Source: Hemicentrotus pulcherrimus (lineage: Eukaryota; Echinodermata; Echinoidea; Camarodonta; Strongylocentrotidae). From it: 64,000 nt of DNA. Below are positions 26,305-35,940 of the stretch, one piece after another (position 1 is the stretch's first letter; each line of letters begins with the position of its first letter). The notes beneath the pieces were generated by a model. The model had not been told where the DNA came from. It saw only the letters and a list, made by a program, of their open reading frames with translations, and did no database searches. The translations under genes were made by a program, and so were the position numbers. The DNA lies in the NCBI GenBank assembly GCA_003118195.1, contig BEXV01000155.1:293579-357578 (forward strand), in the 5' to 3' direction.

Positions 26305-26700
26305 ACGCATTTAATTGTAATGATTTTAGTAGCTACTAAAAGTTACTGTAATTTACGGCTATAACAGGTTTTCTGAAATTAGAGTCCATATTTGTTTTCC
26401 AGATATCAGGATCTGTTTAAAAAAAATCTTCTGTCGATAATAACAAATTCTACAACATATCAAAGCTATTGGGAGATCAAATGCAATGAATTCAGTAGCT
26501 TGTAATAGTTACTGTAACTTCTCATTGATAGCATGCTCTATGGAGCAGGAGCCAGACATGTTTCTGGGGATAACTGTTTATAATTTTTGCTCCCAGGCAA
26601 TTAAATGCAATGATTTCAGTAGCTTATATCAGTTACTGTATTACTTCATGATATAGCCGTGGAAGTCCATGATATAACCAAGTATTATGAAACCGGACCC
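26305..26700. repeat. Three neighbouring copies of a TGCAATGATTTCAGTAGCTT repeat
   Basis: Variants start near 26310, 26481 and 26602. Each reads AATGCAATGAATTCAGTAGC or close to it, then a GTTACTGTA word. Single copies occur at 33.69 kb and inside the MITE at 55.78-55.93 kb, identifying the source as that MITE family. Confidence 0.7.
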
Positions 26701-27185
26701 AGATCTGTTCCTCTGGGTATCACTAAAGCAGTACATTGCCCTTACCTAACCTGACCATTGTTGGAAATCATTCATGAGGAGATAATGGCACTTTCTCCGG
26801 CCAAAATAGTCTGTCTGAATCACTCTTGTCTGTATGTGTCTTCTAGGAATTTGCAGGGATTCATCCAATTACTATTGTTCATTTCAGCATTACAAGCTCT
26901 TCATCCCTATCTATTAATACAGCCATTGCATTGAAATGCAAGGATTACATGCATTGAGTTTTCCAGTTTTCGTTTAACATGAGGAAAGAAAAGTTGTACA
27001 GCAAAGATTTCTTTAGTGTCCTTGTAGCGTTGGTCAAACATACAGCAAGGACAGAAGACCATTTAAATGAATCAAATTTTGGTAAGGCTTCAATTTTGAG
27101 GTATCTAGCTTACATAGCACTAAATTGTATGCTTGCTTAAAAATAGGCACTGTTATGTTTGCGAGGTCTAAATATACTGATATTA

Positions 27186-27711
27186 TTTTCACACTGGCAA
27201 TATTTTGCTTAACCCCTTACCGTAGGTGGGGTTAAGGGGGGGGTCTTAGCCCCACCTATAGTACGGGGTTAAGCCTATTCCACTTCCTGTTCAGACTGGG
27301 TTTTACCAAAGTGGGCTAAAATTGGCTAACCCCACCTATAGTACGGGGTTAACTAACACTGCAAAATAACAGGGCTCACTCCGCAATTGTGGTGCTAACT
27401 CCTGCTTACCCTGCAATGGCGGTGCCAAGCAAATAAATGAGAACAGAAATGAAAAATAGTACTACGCAATGGAGCGTATCGAAGCTGGCCAGATGCGAAG
27501 TATTTCCAATCATAACATTCACGATATCCGGGGTTAACGAATCGCAGTGCGAACAGTGTGAATTTTCTCATTCCGGAATAGCGGCTAGTACAGGACTACA
27601 AACAGCGAGTGTGAAAAGCCAAAAAAGGTAGTCCGGGGTTAAGGATAGTACGGGGTTAAGGATAGTACGGGGTTAAGCAAAGTACAGGGTTAAGCAAAAC
27701 CAGTGTGAAAA
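27186..27711. mobile_element. TIR element with internal GTACGGGGTTAA repeats
   Basis: The ends are TTTTCACACTGG and its reverse complement, followed inward by TTTGCTTAACCCC on both sides. The interior carries at least six copies of AGTACGGGGTTAA (direct) and its inverse around 27230-27350 and 27630-27690. It is about 526 bp with no transposase. Confidence 0.8.
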
Positions 27712-27722
27712 GAGTATGAGTG

Positions 27723-27723
<1 letters not shown>

Positions 27724-27762
<39 letters not shown>

Positions 27763-27805
27763 TACTTATACAGCGCTTTTCCCATAAGGCCCAAAGCGCT
27801 TACAG
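27724..27805. repeat. (ATT)n tract joined to an AGCGCTTTTCCC-type dispersed repeat
   Basis: An ATT microsatellite is followed by CAGCGCTTTTCCCATAAG and CCAAAGCGCTTACAG, forming a short inverted pair of AGCGCTT motifs. A related (AAT)n-linked element is at 44.95-45.2 kb. This looks like the tail-linked end of an interspersed repeat. Confidence 0.7.
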
Positions 27806-28363
27806 TGAATGAAAATAATAATTACATAAATACATATAAATAGAATCTCCGTGTATAAGACGCACTTTTTTTACCGTCGGGAAAATTCAAAAGTCGGGGT
27901 GCGTCCTATACACAGGTACAGAATATTTTGAGTCCTCAAAATGCAACTTTTTACTGGTTTTCAAAAATCTCTGTGTCTCAACATGAATTTCATAATGAAA
28001 ACAAAGAATAGANNCATAACAGGCCTTTTAACACAGGAGGAAAATATGTACTTGGAAAATGATATCTATGAAATGTTCAGCAACTGCCGAACTAAAGGGG
28101 GCATACACACAAGATAGGCTACTGATACTAGTACATGCATTCATGTATTGTATAAATATTTGTTTAAGTGACATATGACATCATCACAATTCCCAGCATC
28201 TGTATAGCTATCAATTATCATCATCGTTCGCTTTCAGTATGAGCATCATCATCATATCACCAATCACAGTCTCTTTCATTTCAATTCAACTATCACCATT
28301 GTAGTAAGAAGTTTGGTAATTGCTATCAATAAAATATATACCCAAGTCATCAACATTGCAATT

Positions 28364-28364
<1 letters not shown>

Positions 28365-28433
<69 letters not shown>

Positions 28434-28444
28434 GAATAATAATA
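28365..28444. repeat. (AAT)n microsatellite
   Basis: About 26 near-perfect AAT units with one AAG interruption, 28 bases from the neighbouring ATC tract. Confidence 0.97.
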
Positions 28445-28471
28445 GTGTGAATCAATAAAAGTGGTAATTAC

Positions 28472-28763
28472 TATCATCCTCATCAACACCATCTTCATCA
28501 TCATCATCATCATCATTACCATCATCATCATCATTACCACCATCATCACCACCACCATTTCTATTATCATCATCACCATCATCATCATCCTCATCATCAT
28601 CCTCATCATCATCAGCAGCATCATCATCATCATCATTATCACCAGCATCATCATCAACATCATCAACATCATCAACATCATAAAACACCATCATCATCAT
28701 CATCATCAACATCATCAACATCATCAACATCATCAACACCATCATCATCATCATCATCAACAC

Positions 28764-28795
<32 letters not shown>

Positions 28796-28842
28796 ACACC
28801 ATCATCATCATCATCATCATCATCATCACCATCATCATCATC
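28472..28842. repeat. (ATC)n microsatellite abutting the exon D splice donor
   Basis: About 370 bases of interrupted ATC/CAT/CAA/CAC trinucleotides on the plus strand (GAT on the transcribed sense). They start directly after the donor GTAAG of exon D. The histidine-, methionine- and isoleucine-rich open frames over this interval are microsatellite artefacts. Confidence 0.97.
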
Positions 28843-28846
28843 TTAC

Positions 28847-28939
28847 CTGGAAGTGTAGGATGATGGTCCAGATGAGACCTAAGATGAGTTTGGGGTTACC
28901 ATCCACTATCTCTTCATTCCTTATGTTTACCATTTTAAT
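28847..28939 (-). CDS. Plakin/spectraplakin exon D: end of CH1
   Basis: This 93-bp exon (31 codons, phase 0 to 0) completes CH1. It follows a T-rich acceptor ending TTTTTCCCTAG and ends at CAG|GTAAGA. The peptide contains [15 protein letters not shown] and then [12 protein letters not shown]. It satisfies actinin-type signature 2 (PS00020). VNIRN...DGNPKL is diagnostic of plakins; beta-spectrin reads ENMGSHDIVDGNHRL here. Joined to exons A-C it gives about 107 residues, one complete CH domain. The donor is immediately followed in the intron by a several-hundred-base GAT repeat. The next exon, expected to begin with an ISDI-like peptide and encode CH2, was not found down to coordinate 1. Confidence 0.97.
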
Positions 28940-29564
28940 CTAGGGAAAAATTAAAAATTAAAAAATTCTCATATTGCACACCAGAATGATCAGAGTAGTT
29001 ACTCTTTGTTGACATATATCAAACAAATTAATCATCATGAAATAATTCATTTCATGTACCTTCTTTTTAAATCAAAATAAACAAAAAGCATTTTTTTAAT
29101 CATGATTAGTTAATATCTACTGTAGATTCCCTTTCGATTTATATCATTCCGATCCAGTATTGCGAGAAATATATTGCTTTGTTGTTGTTGTTTGTTTGTT
29201 ATATTTTGTATAAGCAATTAGATGACCTGGTGTATGACCACTAACATCATCTTGTTTTAATTGGTGCCCAAAATCACCATACATTAAGGAAACGTTACGA
29301 TTTACAAGTAAGACCATGGCAGAACACAAAATTGATTCTGATAAAAGGTACATTGGACGGTGCTACAAATGCAGCAAGTTTTGCAAGAAACATTTGCATA
29401 TTTATAAATCTATACAAGCATTTTGTTCATATTTTGCTCAACTCAAAGCAAACTAAACTACAATTCGGAACACAAAATAAAAAAGAAAATAACAATTAAT
29501 AATTAATACTTTTACTTTATTATATCATATTAAACACAGTTGTTTGTATTCTAACTGAACTTAC
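28940..29564 (-). other. 625-bp intron between plakin exons C and D
   Basis: The intron runs from a GTAAGT donor to a CCCTAG acceptor in phase 0, with a long T-rich stretch just before the acceptor. I see no repeat or RNA gene in it. Confidence 0.92.
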
Positions 29565-29642
29565 TTTTCTCCTCCTGAGGAAGGCAAGAGCATTTTCAAC
29601 ATTCTGGAGTTTGTGGATTCGTAGTGGACCTTTTTCTCTTTG
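29565..29642 (-). CDS. Plakin/spectraplakin exon C: CH1, actin-contact region
   Basis: This 78-bp exon (26 codons, phase 0 to 0) has an acceptor ending ATTTTAG and a perfect GTAAGT donor. It encodes REKGPLRIHKLQNVENAL followed by AFLRRRK. The vertebrate plakin equivalent is [22 protein letters not shown], so HKLQNV and the basic tail are conserved. In related ABDs this segment contributes to actin contact. The exon lies 719 bp downstream of exon B and 625 bp upstream of exon D. The substitution GRMRF to GPLRI indicates a diverged invertebrate orthologue rather than contamination by vertebrate DNA. Confidence 0.96.
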
Positions 29643-30361
29643 CTAAAATGATTTTTAAAAGACATAGAATCACTCAATCAAACTTTTATAGGTAACAGAA
29701 TTATTCATACCCTTGTAAAAGAGTAACGAAATAGAGCCTTTGTTTAATATCTTAATGCGTAAGCTTTGATTAGTCACATTCTCAAGAAACCTTAATCAGG
29801 ACACTAAATTGAATTGTTGACATGCTTAAAACATGATAAAACTTGATACGGATATGACTAATTTAGTTGTTAACTGTACACTGCATGTCAAAGGAGTAAA
29901 AAGGGGTATCCGTTGATTAGGGTGTGCTTTTTTACAATTCAAATCGATAGACATAGTGGGTTCAACTCTTCATGTACTCAAATGATGCATACAATTCAAA
30001 AAAAAATATTCACTTTTGCATAATGAACTAGAATTTACTCAAGGGCTAATGTCGATAAGCATGTTGCTATTTGTTAGCTCCAGTTATCAAATAATATGTA
30101 TGTTTATTGTATTGACTATAAATGAATGTACATGTTAGTGATTTGGTAATAAATTCAAAGTCAAACTCAAACTCAATTGGTACACAAACACACAAAAAAG
30201 AATGCAGGCTATTTGCGCTTATATTCACACTTTCTTCTGAATCCGCTGACGAGACACTGATTGTGTTTTTATAATATTTTATTCATTTTGTGCAGTAAAA
30301 GCTTCTGTGCTTTCCTGAAAGTTTACATCCAATTCATATTGAAAGGGCAGAGAACACTCAC
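29643..30361 (-). other. 719-bp intron between plakin exons B and C
   Basis: The intron runs from a GTGAGT donor to a TTTTAG acceptor in phase 0. It is AT-rich and holds nothing recognisable. Confidence 0.92.
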
Positions 30362-30451
30362 AATTTTTTCTTGGCCCAGTACTTCAAGGAGAGCGATAAG
30401 ATTGCAGCCATCTTTCAGATCTTCAAACAGGTCCTTCACCTGTCTCTTTGC
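30362..30451 (-). CDS. Plakin/spectraplakin exon B: CH1 core
   Basis: This 90-bp exon (30 codons, phase 0 on both sides) continues the CH1 domain. It follows an acceptor ending GTTGAACAG and is closed by a GTGAGT donor. The peptide contains DLFEDLKDGCNLIALLEVL, the plakin-type helix that reads DLYEDLRDGHNLISLLEVL in vertebrate MACF1/dystonin/plectin. The aromatic/acidic pattern and the DG turn are conserved. The vertebrate SGDSLP segment is replaced by GQEKIQ across the junction with the next exon, without a length change. The gap to exon A is a 24.6-kb intron; the gap to exon C is only 719 bp. There is no frameshift or stop. Confidence 0.95.
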
Positions 30452-32320
30452 CTGTTCAACAATGAAAGAAATGATAACCATTCATTGATTTATGACCCTC
30501 AAATCATTAGTTCCAAGAAGGTTTAGTCTGAAATTTTCTTACAAATAAATAAATTCATATCTAAGAGGATATACATATAAATTCAAGAAATTTCAAGAAA
30601 ATTAACAGGAGAAGACGAACACATATTCATAAGAAATGTAATACGATAGCATAATAATAATGTAATTTGATAGTATGCAAATAGAATAAAGAGATGGAAA
30701 AAGACAAGGTAGAATTTCATAAGAAAAAATGGATTACATATAGTAACACCAGTTGCTATGTCAGCACTTCCAACAGCTGGTAAAAATTAGTTTGAGAGAA
30801 CAGTTTGACATGTTCACATCTTGAAGATAACCATAATTCAAATAGAAGAAGAGAATTCATTCAAGAAGGAAAAGAGACAAGAAAATAAATTCTATGTATA
30901 ATTTTTATTTTTTTTAACAACAAAACAGAAGAAAATATATGCGAAAATAATTTGATCAAAATTTGATCAAAATTTGTCCAAATGTAATCCTCCGTTGTTC
31001 TCAAATACAAATGACCTTTACCTGACCTATTGTAATACTAAGACAGTTCAAACTCTTTCCCGTCTTTATAAATCTTTTCTTTGCAGTGCAACAAAATGAA
31101 ATGAAAGTGACTCACTGAAACCTATTATGAACACGTACCAGTATATTTGACAAAATAAATGTTAACATTACAGGTGTGATGTGTCTATTTGATTTGACAT
31201 GAATCTATAGAACAAGTGTGATTGAAAGCAGGTTTTCTTCCCGGGAGCCTGATTAAGTATACTGAACTTTCAATATTCACATACTGTCATGCAATGAAAT
31301 TTAGTAACTAATCCATATTTCATATAACTGAATATAAGTAATTAATTGCAATACCTACTTGAGCTTTTACTTTTATGATTTTAATGTTTCAGGTTCTGCA
31401 TTGCAAGGAATATTTATTCATACTCATTTGAGATAATTAAGCATGCTCAAAGATGTTATTAATAGACCAGTTTACTTACATATTTAAATGTATGGATGTT
31501 TCTTTCCCGAGGACCTAGTGACAAGTTATTCCATTAACCTGTTATTAATGAATAAACTACAATACTTCAATCCAGCCTGCATACATGTACATGTACATTA
31601 GTATTTAGTTGTTGCTATGTTAGGCATGACTTGAGCAAGCTTAATGGTTATCAGGAATAACTTCTTTTTTAAAAGTATGCATCAAATTTAAATATATTAG
31701 TAAACCAGTCTATTTGTTCCAAATGAAGTTGGCCTCAATGTTCATCTTTAGAGCAGGATGCTGATTCTTTAGCGGGTTTTTGTTTAAAAAATGCTCAAAC
31801 GTGCGTTTCCTTAATTACGACATTTCATTATACCACATTCAGACTAGGGAAAATCTTAATGACTTAGCTATACGATAATCATATAGCTTAAAGCTGAATT
31901 CTTGTAGTCTGAACGAGGTTTAAAAGCAATCAAGGCACCTGTATGATTCATCAATACTACCCTTACAGTGACCCAATCTCATTTTCTTATGGTTTCATTG
32001 ACAAGTTTATATATTTGTAGAACTCTGCTGCAGCCAGACAAATTAATGTTCTTCTATTTCAGAGCGCTAGACATGGTGGGTAGTTGGAGTGGCATTTCTC
32101 ACGCCCACTCCCTCTTATTTGCTCCACCAAAACCGCACTGATTATTTTCTTGATGGAGGCGGGGAGGGAGGATTTACACAGCGGACGTGCAGAGCTCAAA
32201 GGTTGGGAGAGACGGAGGGTGACCAAGATGGAGGGAGAAGGTGTAGAAGAAAAATACAGAAAGGAAAAAATAAATAAAAAGAAAGAAAAGGAAGAATGAT
32301 CAAGTTCAAAGTTCAGAGAG

Positions 32321-32685
32321 AAGAGGGTTCAGAGAAGGTGAGATGAGGGAGAAGGGGTGCAAATAGTAAAGAATGGCACAGAGATCTAAAGATAGTAGAG
32401 AAATAAACAAAGGATCAGGGATCTTTAAACAAAATACAAAAGCTCTTGGGTTCAGAGAGGATCATGAGATGGGGTTGAAGGTAAGTTTTTAAAAAAGTAA
32501 AAAATAGACGAGAGATATATTTCAAAAACAGGTAGTAGAGAGAATAGAAGAAAGAAAATGAAGAAATATAAAACTCAAAGATTTGGGGAGGAGGGTGAGA
32601 AGGGGGAGAAGGGGTAAAACAGTAAAGAATTGAAGAGAGATCTAAAGATAGCAGAGAAATATCCAAAGGATCAGGCAGAACTCAG
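32321..32685. repeat. Purine-rich imperfect duplication, about 250-bp offset
   Basis: AGTAAAGAATGGCACAGAGA with TCTAAAGATAGTAGAGAAAT (32366-32406) recurs as AGTAAAGAATTGAAGAGAGA with TCTAAAGATAGCAGAGAAAT (32621-32660), both followed by AAAGGATCAGG. Confidence 0.75.
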
Positions 32686-32972
32686 CTGTTGGAAGAAGAG
32701 AGAAAATAGAAAAAAAATGCAGTGTGTCTGTTGCCATTAGCAACACCAAGAAACATTATCATCAATCACTTCTCCCAAAGTCATTCACACAAGTGGACGA
32801 TGTATTCATGACCAAGCTCTTGTTCATATTTCCATCCACATTCTGTTTATTTTTAGACCACTCTATATCTTAGGAATAGCATTAATGGACTTATTTTGAA
32901 AGCTCAAACATGATTTTTTTTTTCTTCTCCAAGACAAGAATATGGATTGATTACTCAAAAGAGTGGTTCAAG

Positions 32973-33024
32973 CCGTCTGTTGTTTAAGGTGATTGANCTG
33001 TCTGTTGTTTAAGGGTGATTGAAG
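32973..33024. repeat. Short tandem duplication with one unresolved base
   Basis: GTCTGTTGTTTAAGGTGATT is repeated about 27 bases later; one base between (32998) is N. Confidence 0.8.
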
Positions 33025-33664
33025 TGTAAGATGAACCAATCAATAACAAAATACCATTGGGGCATGCTAGACATTACTGACTCACACAAATAAAAACATC
33101 CACAAGTCCTTAATTCTTTGGTCTAGGGGTTCATGAAAATTCTGACTTATTACATTTACATTCATATCTCAAAATTTATCATTGGAGGATCTAAACTGTC
33201 CAATTATAGTCAGAATCGTTAAAGTTTTAGACATGAGCACGGAATCTGACTGCAAATAGCAAAGTTGGTTATGGCTCCATCTGTGGAAATTTTCAAGAGC
33301 ACACACTGTGGAGTACCGCCCTGCTGACAACAACTTCAGAAGGTTCAGAAGTTAAACGGCTGGTAAAAGCCTCCCACACAAACACACCATCCTGTGGTAC
33401 AAACTTCTATTTGGCCTAGGCTCCAAATTATTGTCTTTTTTTAAGGGGGTCCAGAGTGATCTTCTTAGAGTCTGTATGCATGAACCTTAGGTTAAAATTT
33501 TCACATTTTGGGGGTCCAAAATTAGATAGGGGGTCCAAAATTATATTTGAGGCACCTCACAGCTCTGATTTGAGGATTGTTACAAGTAGAGCGGATCTCT
33601 AATTAAAATATTAATAAAACTATGAAGAAGACAAAGGTCCTATTTCAATGACAACTGCCACGAA

Positions 33665-33775
33665 TCTATGACAAATCTGCTTAAAGCCAAAAATGCATGG
33701 TTTTCAGTAGCTTATAACAATCATCGTACCTGGTTATTGATAATAAGTTTTATAAAACAGGGCCCTGTTTCTTGT
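33665..33775. repeat. MITE fragment of the GGGCCCTGTTTCATAAAA family
   Basis: AAAATGCATGGTTTTCAGTA and GCTTATAACAATCATCGTAC are followed by TTTTATAAAACAGGGCCC. The last word is the terminal repeat of the complete element at 55.78-55.93 kb. Confidence 0.65.
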
Positions 33776-34388
33776 AAATATCACATAACCAATCACTCCT
33801 TTGCTGACTGATGTACTACAGTTTGAACAAGCAGCAATGAAACCATTATGGAGTATTCGATAACAGGCTTCCAGGCAACTGTGTGAAATTTAGATTGAGT
33901 AGCCCATCCCACTTTGGAAGCTTCCCGAAATGCACCTCACTCAGCCCTCCAAGCTGCACCCCTGATCGTGCCTACACTATTTGACAAACCAATCGACTTG
34001 AAAAGAGAGCGGGTGAGGAAAAAAATTGGAGCATAAAAGCAAACTTGACTTGAGAAAACAACTCCTATGGTGCAGATAATAATGCATTTTCACAATTTGG
34101 ACAATACAGTTGGATATGTCAAGGATTTTTCTAGGTCTTGATCTTTTTTTCTTCTTCCTTTTGGTGGAGTATACATTGAGTCACAGGCAGGAAGAGAATA
34201 TCATAACGGGTGATACATGATGAAGATCTTACCAAAGTTTAACCGGCGACACCCATTTGGATGTTAGCAATAATTACTGCAGTTAACAGTTTCAGTATAT
34301 TGCGTTGAACTAGCTTCTGGATTATCGAAGCTGTATTGATATATGTTGTATTAATATTTTAGATTCATTAAGATAGTTAGCTCATCTC

Positions 34389-34433
34389 TTAGGCAAGACA
34401 TTAATCAACATTTGCCACTCCATACCCAGGAGA
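34389..34433 (+). repeat. Fragment of the same tRNA-derived repeat
   Basis: AGGCAAGACATTAATCAACA followed by TTTGCCACTCCATACCCAGG matches the body of the copies at 4.4 and 5.5 kb. Confidence 0.55.
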
Positions 34434-34637
34434 GATTGGTTACTATATGGTAGGAATAATCCCCAAGGAATTGCCCTCTATTTTTATATTTTGAAGGGGA
34501 AAATGTTGTTGTTTTTTTTTGGAGTATATGAACATAGCTCTTCTCCCCCACTCTCTTTCACATTCTCTCGCTCTCCTTCCCTCTTTTCCCTCTTTTCCCC
34601 CTCACCTTCCCCTCCCACTCCCCCCCCCCCCCCCCCC

Positions 34638-34760
34638 NNNNNNNNNNNNNNNNNNNNNNNNNNNNNNNNNNNNNNNNNNNNNNNNNNNNNNNNNNNNNNN
34701 NNNNNNNNNNNNNNNNNNNNNNNNNNNNNNNNNNNNNNNNNNNNNNNNNNNNNNNNNNNN
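34638..34760. other. Assembly gap (N), preceded by poly-C
   Basis: 123 Ns directly after a run of about 17 C in a CT-rich context; content unknown. Open frames across the Ns are meaningless. Confidence 0.99.
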
Positions 34761-35661
34761 GTCTGACTCCAACCCAACACAAAAGACAATTCCTACCAGG
34801 GCACTGCCTGCCGTTCTTACAAAACTCAACAAATAAAAACCAGTCAAACTTTATCAAAACCATGACTCAAAAGAACCTTTCAAGATCGTGATCCGACACT
34901 TCCAACTATTGAAATAAAAATGAAAGGAAAAAACGTCTTCACAGGTCACTACCTGATCACAATTCCTGGGGACTTTGCAGACTCGCTATAGATCACAGCA
35001 TTTTATTCATTCAGACATAGAAGAATAAATACAAGCACTACAATGGGATTAATCAAAATCCAGTCGATGACTCATGCTTCTTCCAAACAGAAGATAAAAG
35101 AAAATGCCCAACCCTGGTGAAAAAAATTGACAAGTTATACAAGGTACATATTGCAGAATTCTGTTTTACAGCCCAATGAGCATATTCCAAAATTATGTTA
35201 AAGATTTTAAGAGAGGGCAGAGTATATATCTTAAAGATTTGTAAGATGAAAAAAGAAGGGTTCGGTAGATTTTCAGAAGCATTTTGGTTGAAAATTTGAA
35301 CAAGGTGGCAATAGTATGGAAGATGTGTACTTAAAAATGACACTTGGTTGAAAGGGGGTCATATTGGCTGGTTGTGAAGTCAGTGCTGAACACTAAGTTT
35401 GAGACTCATTTTCTACCACAAGAGGGGGCTCTTGCACTATCATATACAGAGCCATATATACGCAGAGTTTGGCCAACTTGGTTTCACTGGGTCACAACAT
35501 GGCCTATATTCTTTTGTTTTGTGCTTGCCCAACAAAGCAGTAGTCGCCATATTGTGTCTGATGCAAACTGGGTTAGCCAAACTCTGATCATACACAGGAG
35601 TTTCTATTTTAGCTTGAGATTTTTTTTAAAGGCCTCAAAGTCTTCAAAGTTGGTTCACATT

Positions 35662-35849
35662 TATTGATGATGACGACGATAATGATGATGATATTAATGA
35701 TGAAGATGATGTTGATTATCATTGTGGTGGTAGTGGTAATAGATGTCATGCTGGTGATGGTTACAATATTATGGTAACAAAACTTCTAAGGAAAAAGAAA
35801 TTTGTTGATGATGATGATGATGTTGATGATAATGATGATTATGATGATA

Positions 35850-35899
<50 letters not shown>

Positions 35900-35940
35900 A
35901 ATGATGATAATGATGATTATGATGATGATGAAAATGAAGA
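35662..35940. repeat. (GAT)n microsatellite
   Basis: Interrupted GAT/GAC/AAT trinucleotides, purest at 35807-35932. Aspartate-rich and histidine-rich frames here are artefacts of the repeat. Confidence 0.95.

Larger units (their letters stand above)
14241..28364. other. Intronic stretch (minus-strand gene) rich in small transposons
   Basis: No coding exon is supported here. The stretch holds a long purine tract (14.96-15.43 kb), a 52-bp-period duplication (17.33-17.43 kb), TIR/foldback elements at 18.77-19.21, 23.92-24.21, 25.04-25.24 and 27.19-27.71 kb, a CpG-containing repeat region at 21.0-21.6 kb, a CT tract at 22.16-22.30 kb and a cluster of three related short repeats at 26.3-26.7 kb. 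Two undetermined bases are at 28013-28014. From 15.5 to 17.3 and 19.4 to 20.9 kb I see nothing recognisable. Confidence 0.6.

Noticed and set aside
28461..28943. 160-codon plus and 129-131-codon minus open frames over the ATC repeat
   Set aside because: Poly-His/Ile and poly-Met/Asp translations of a trinucleotide microsatellite; the real coding content is exon D on the minus strand.
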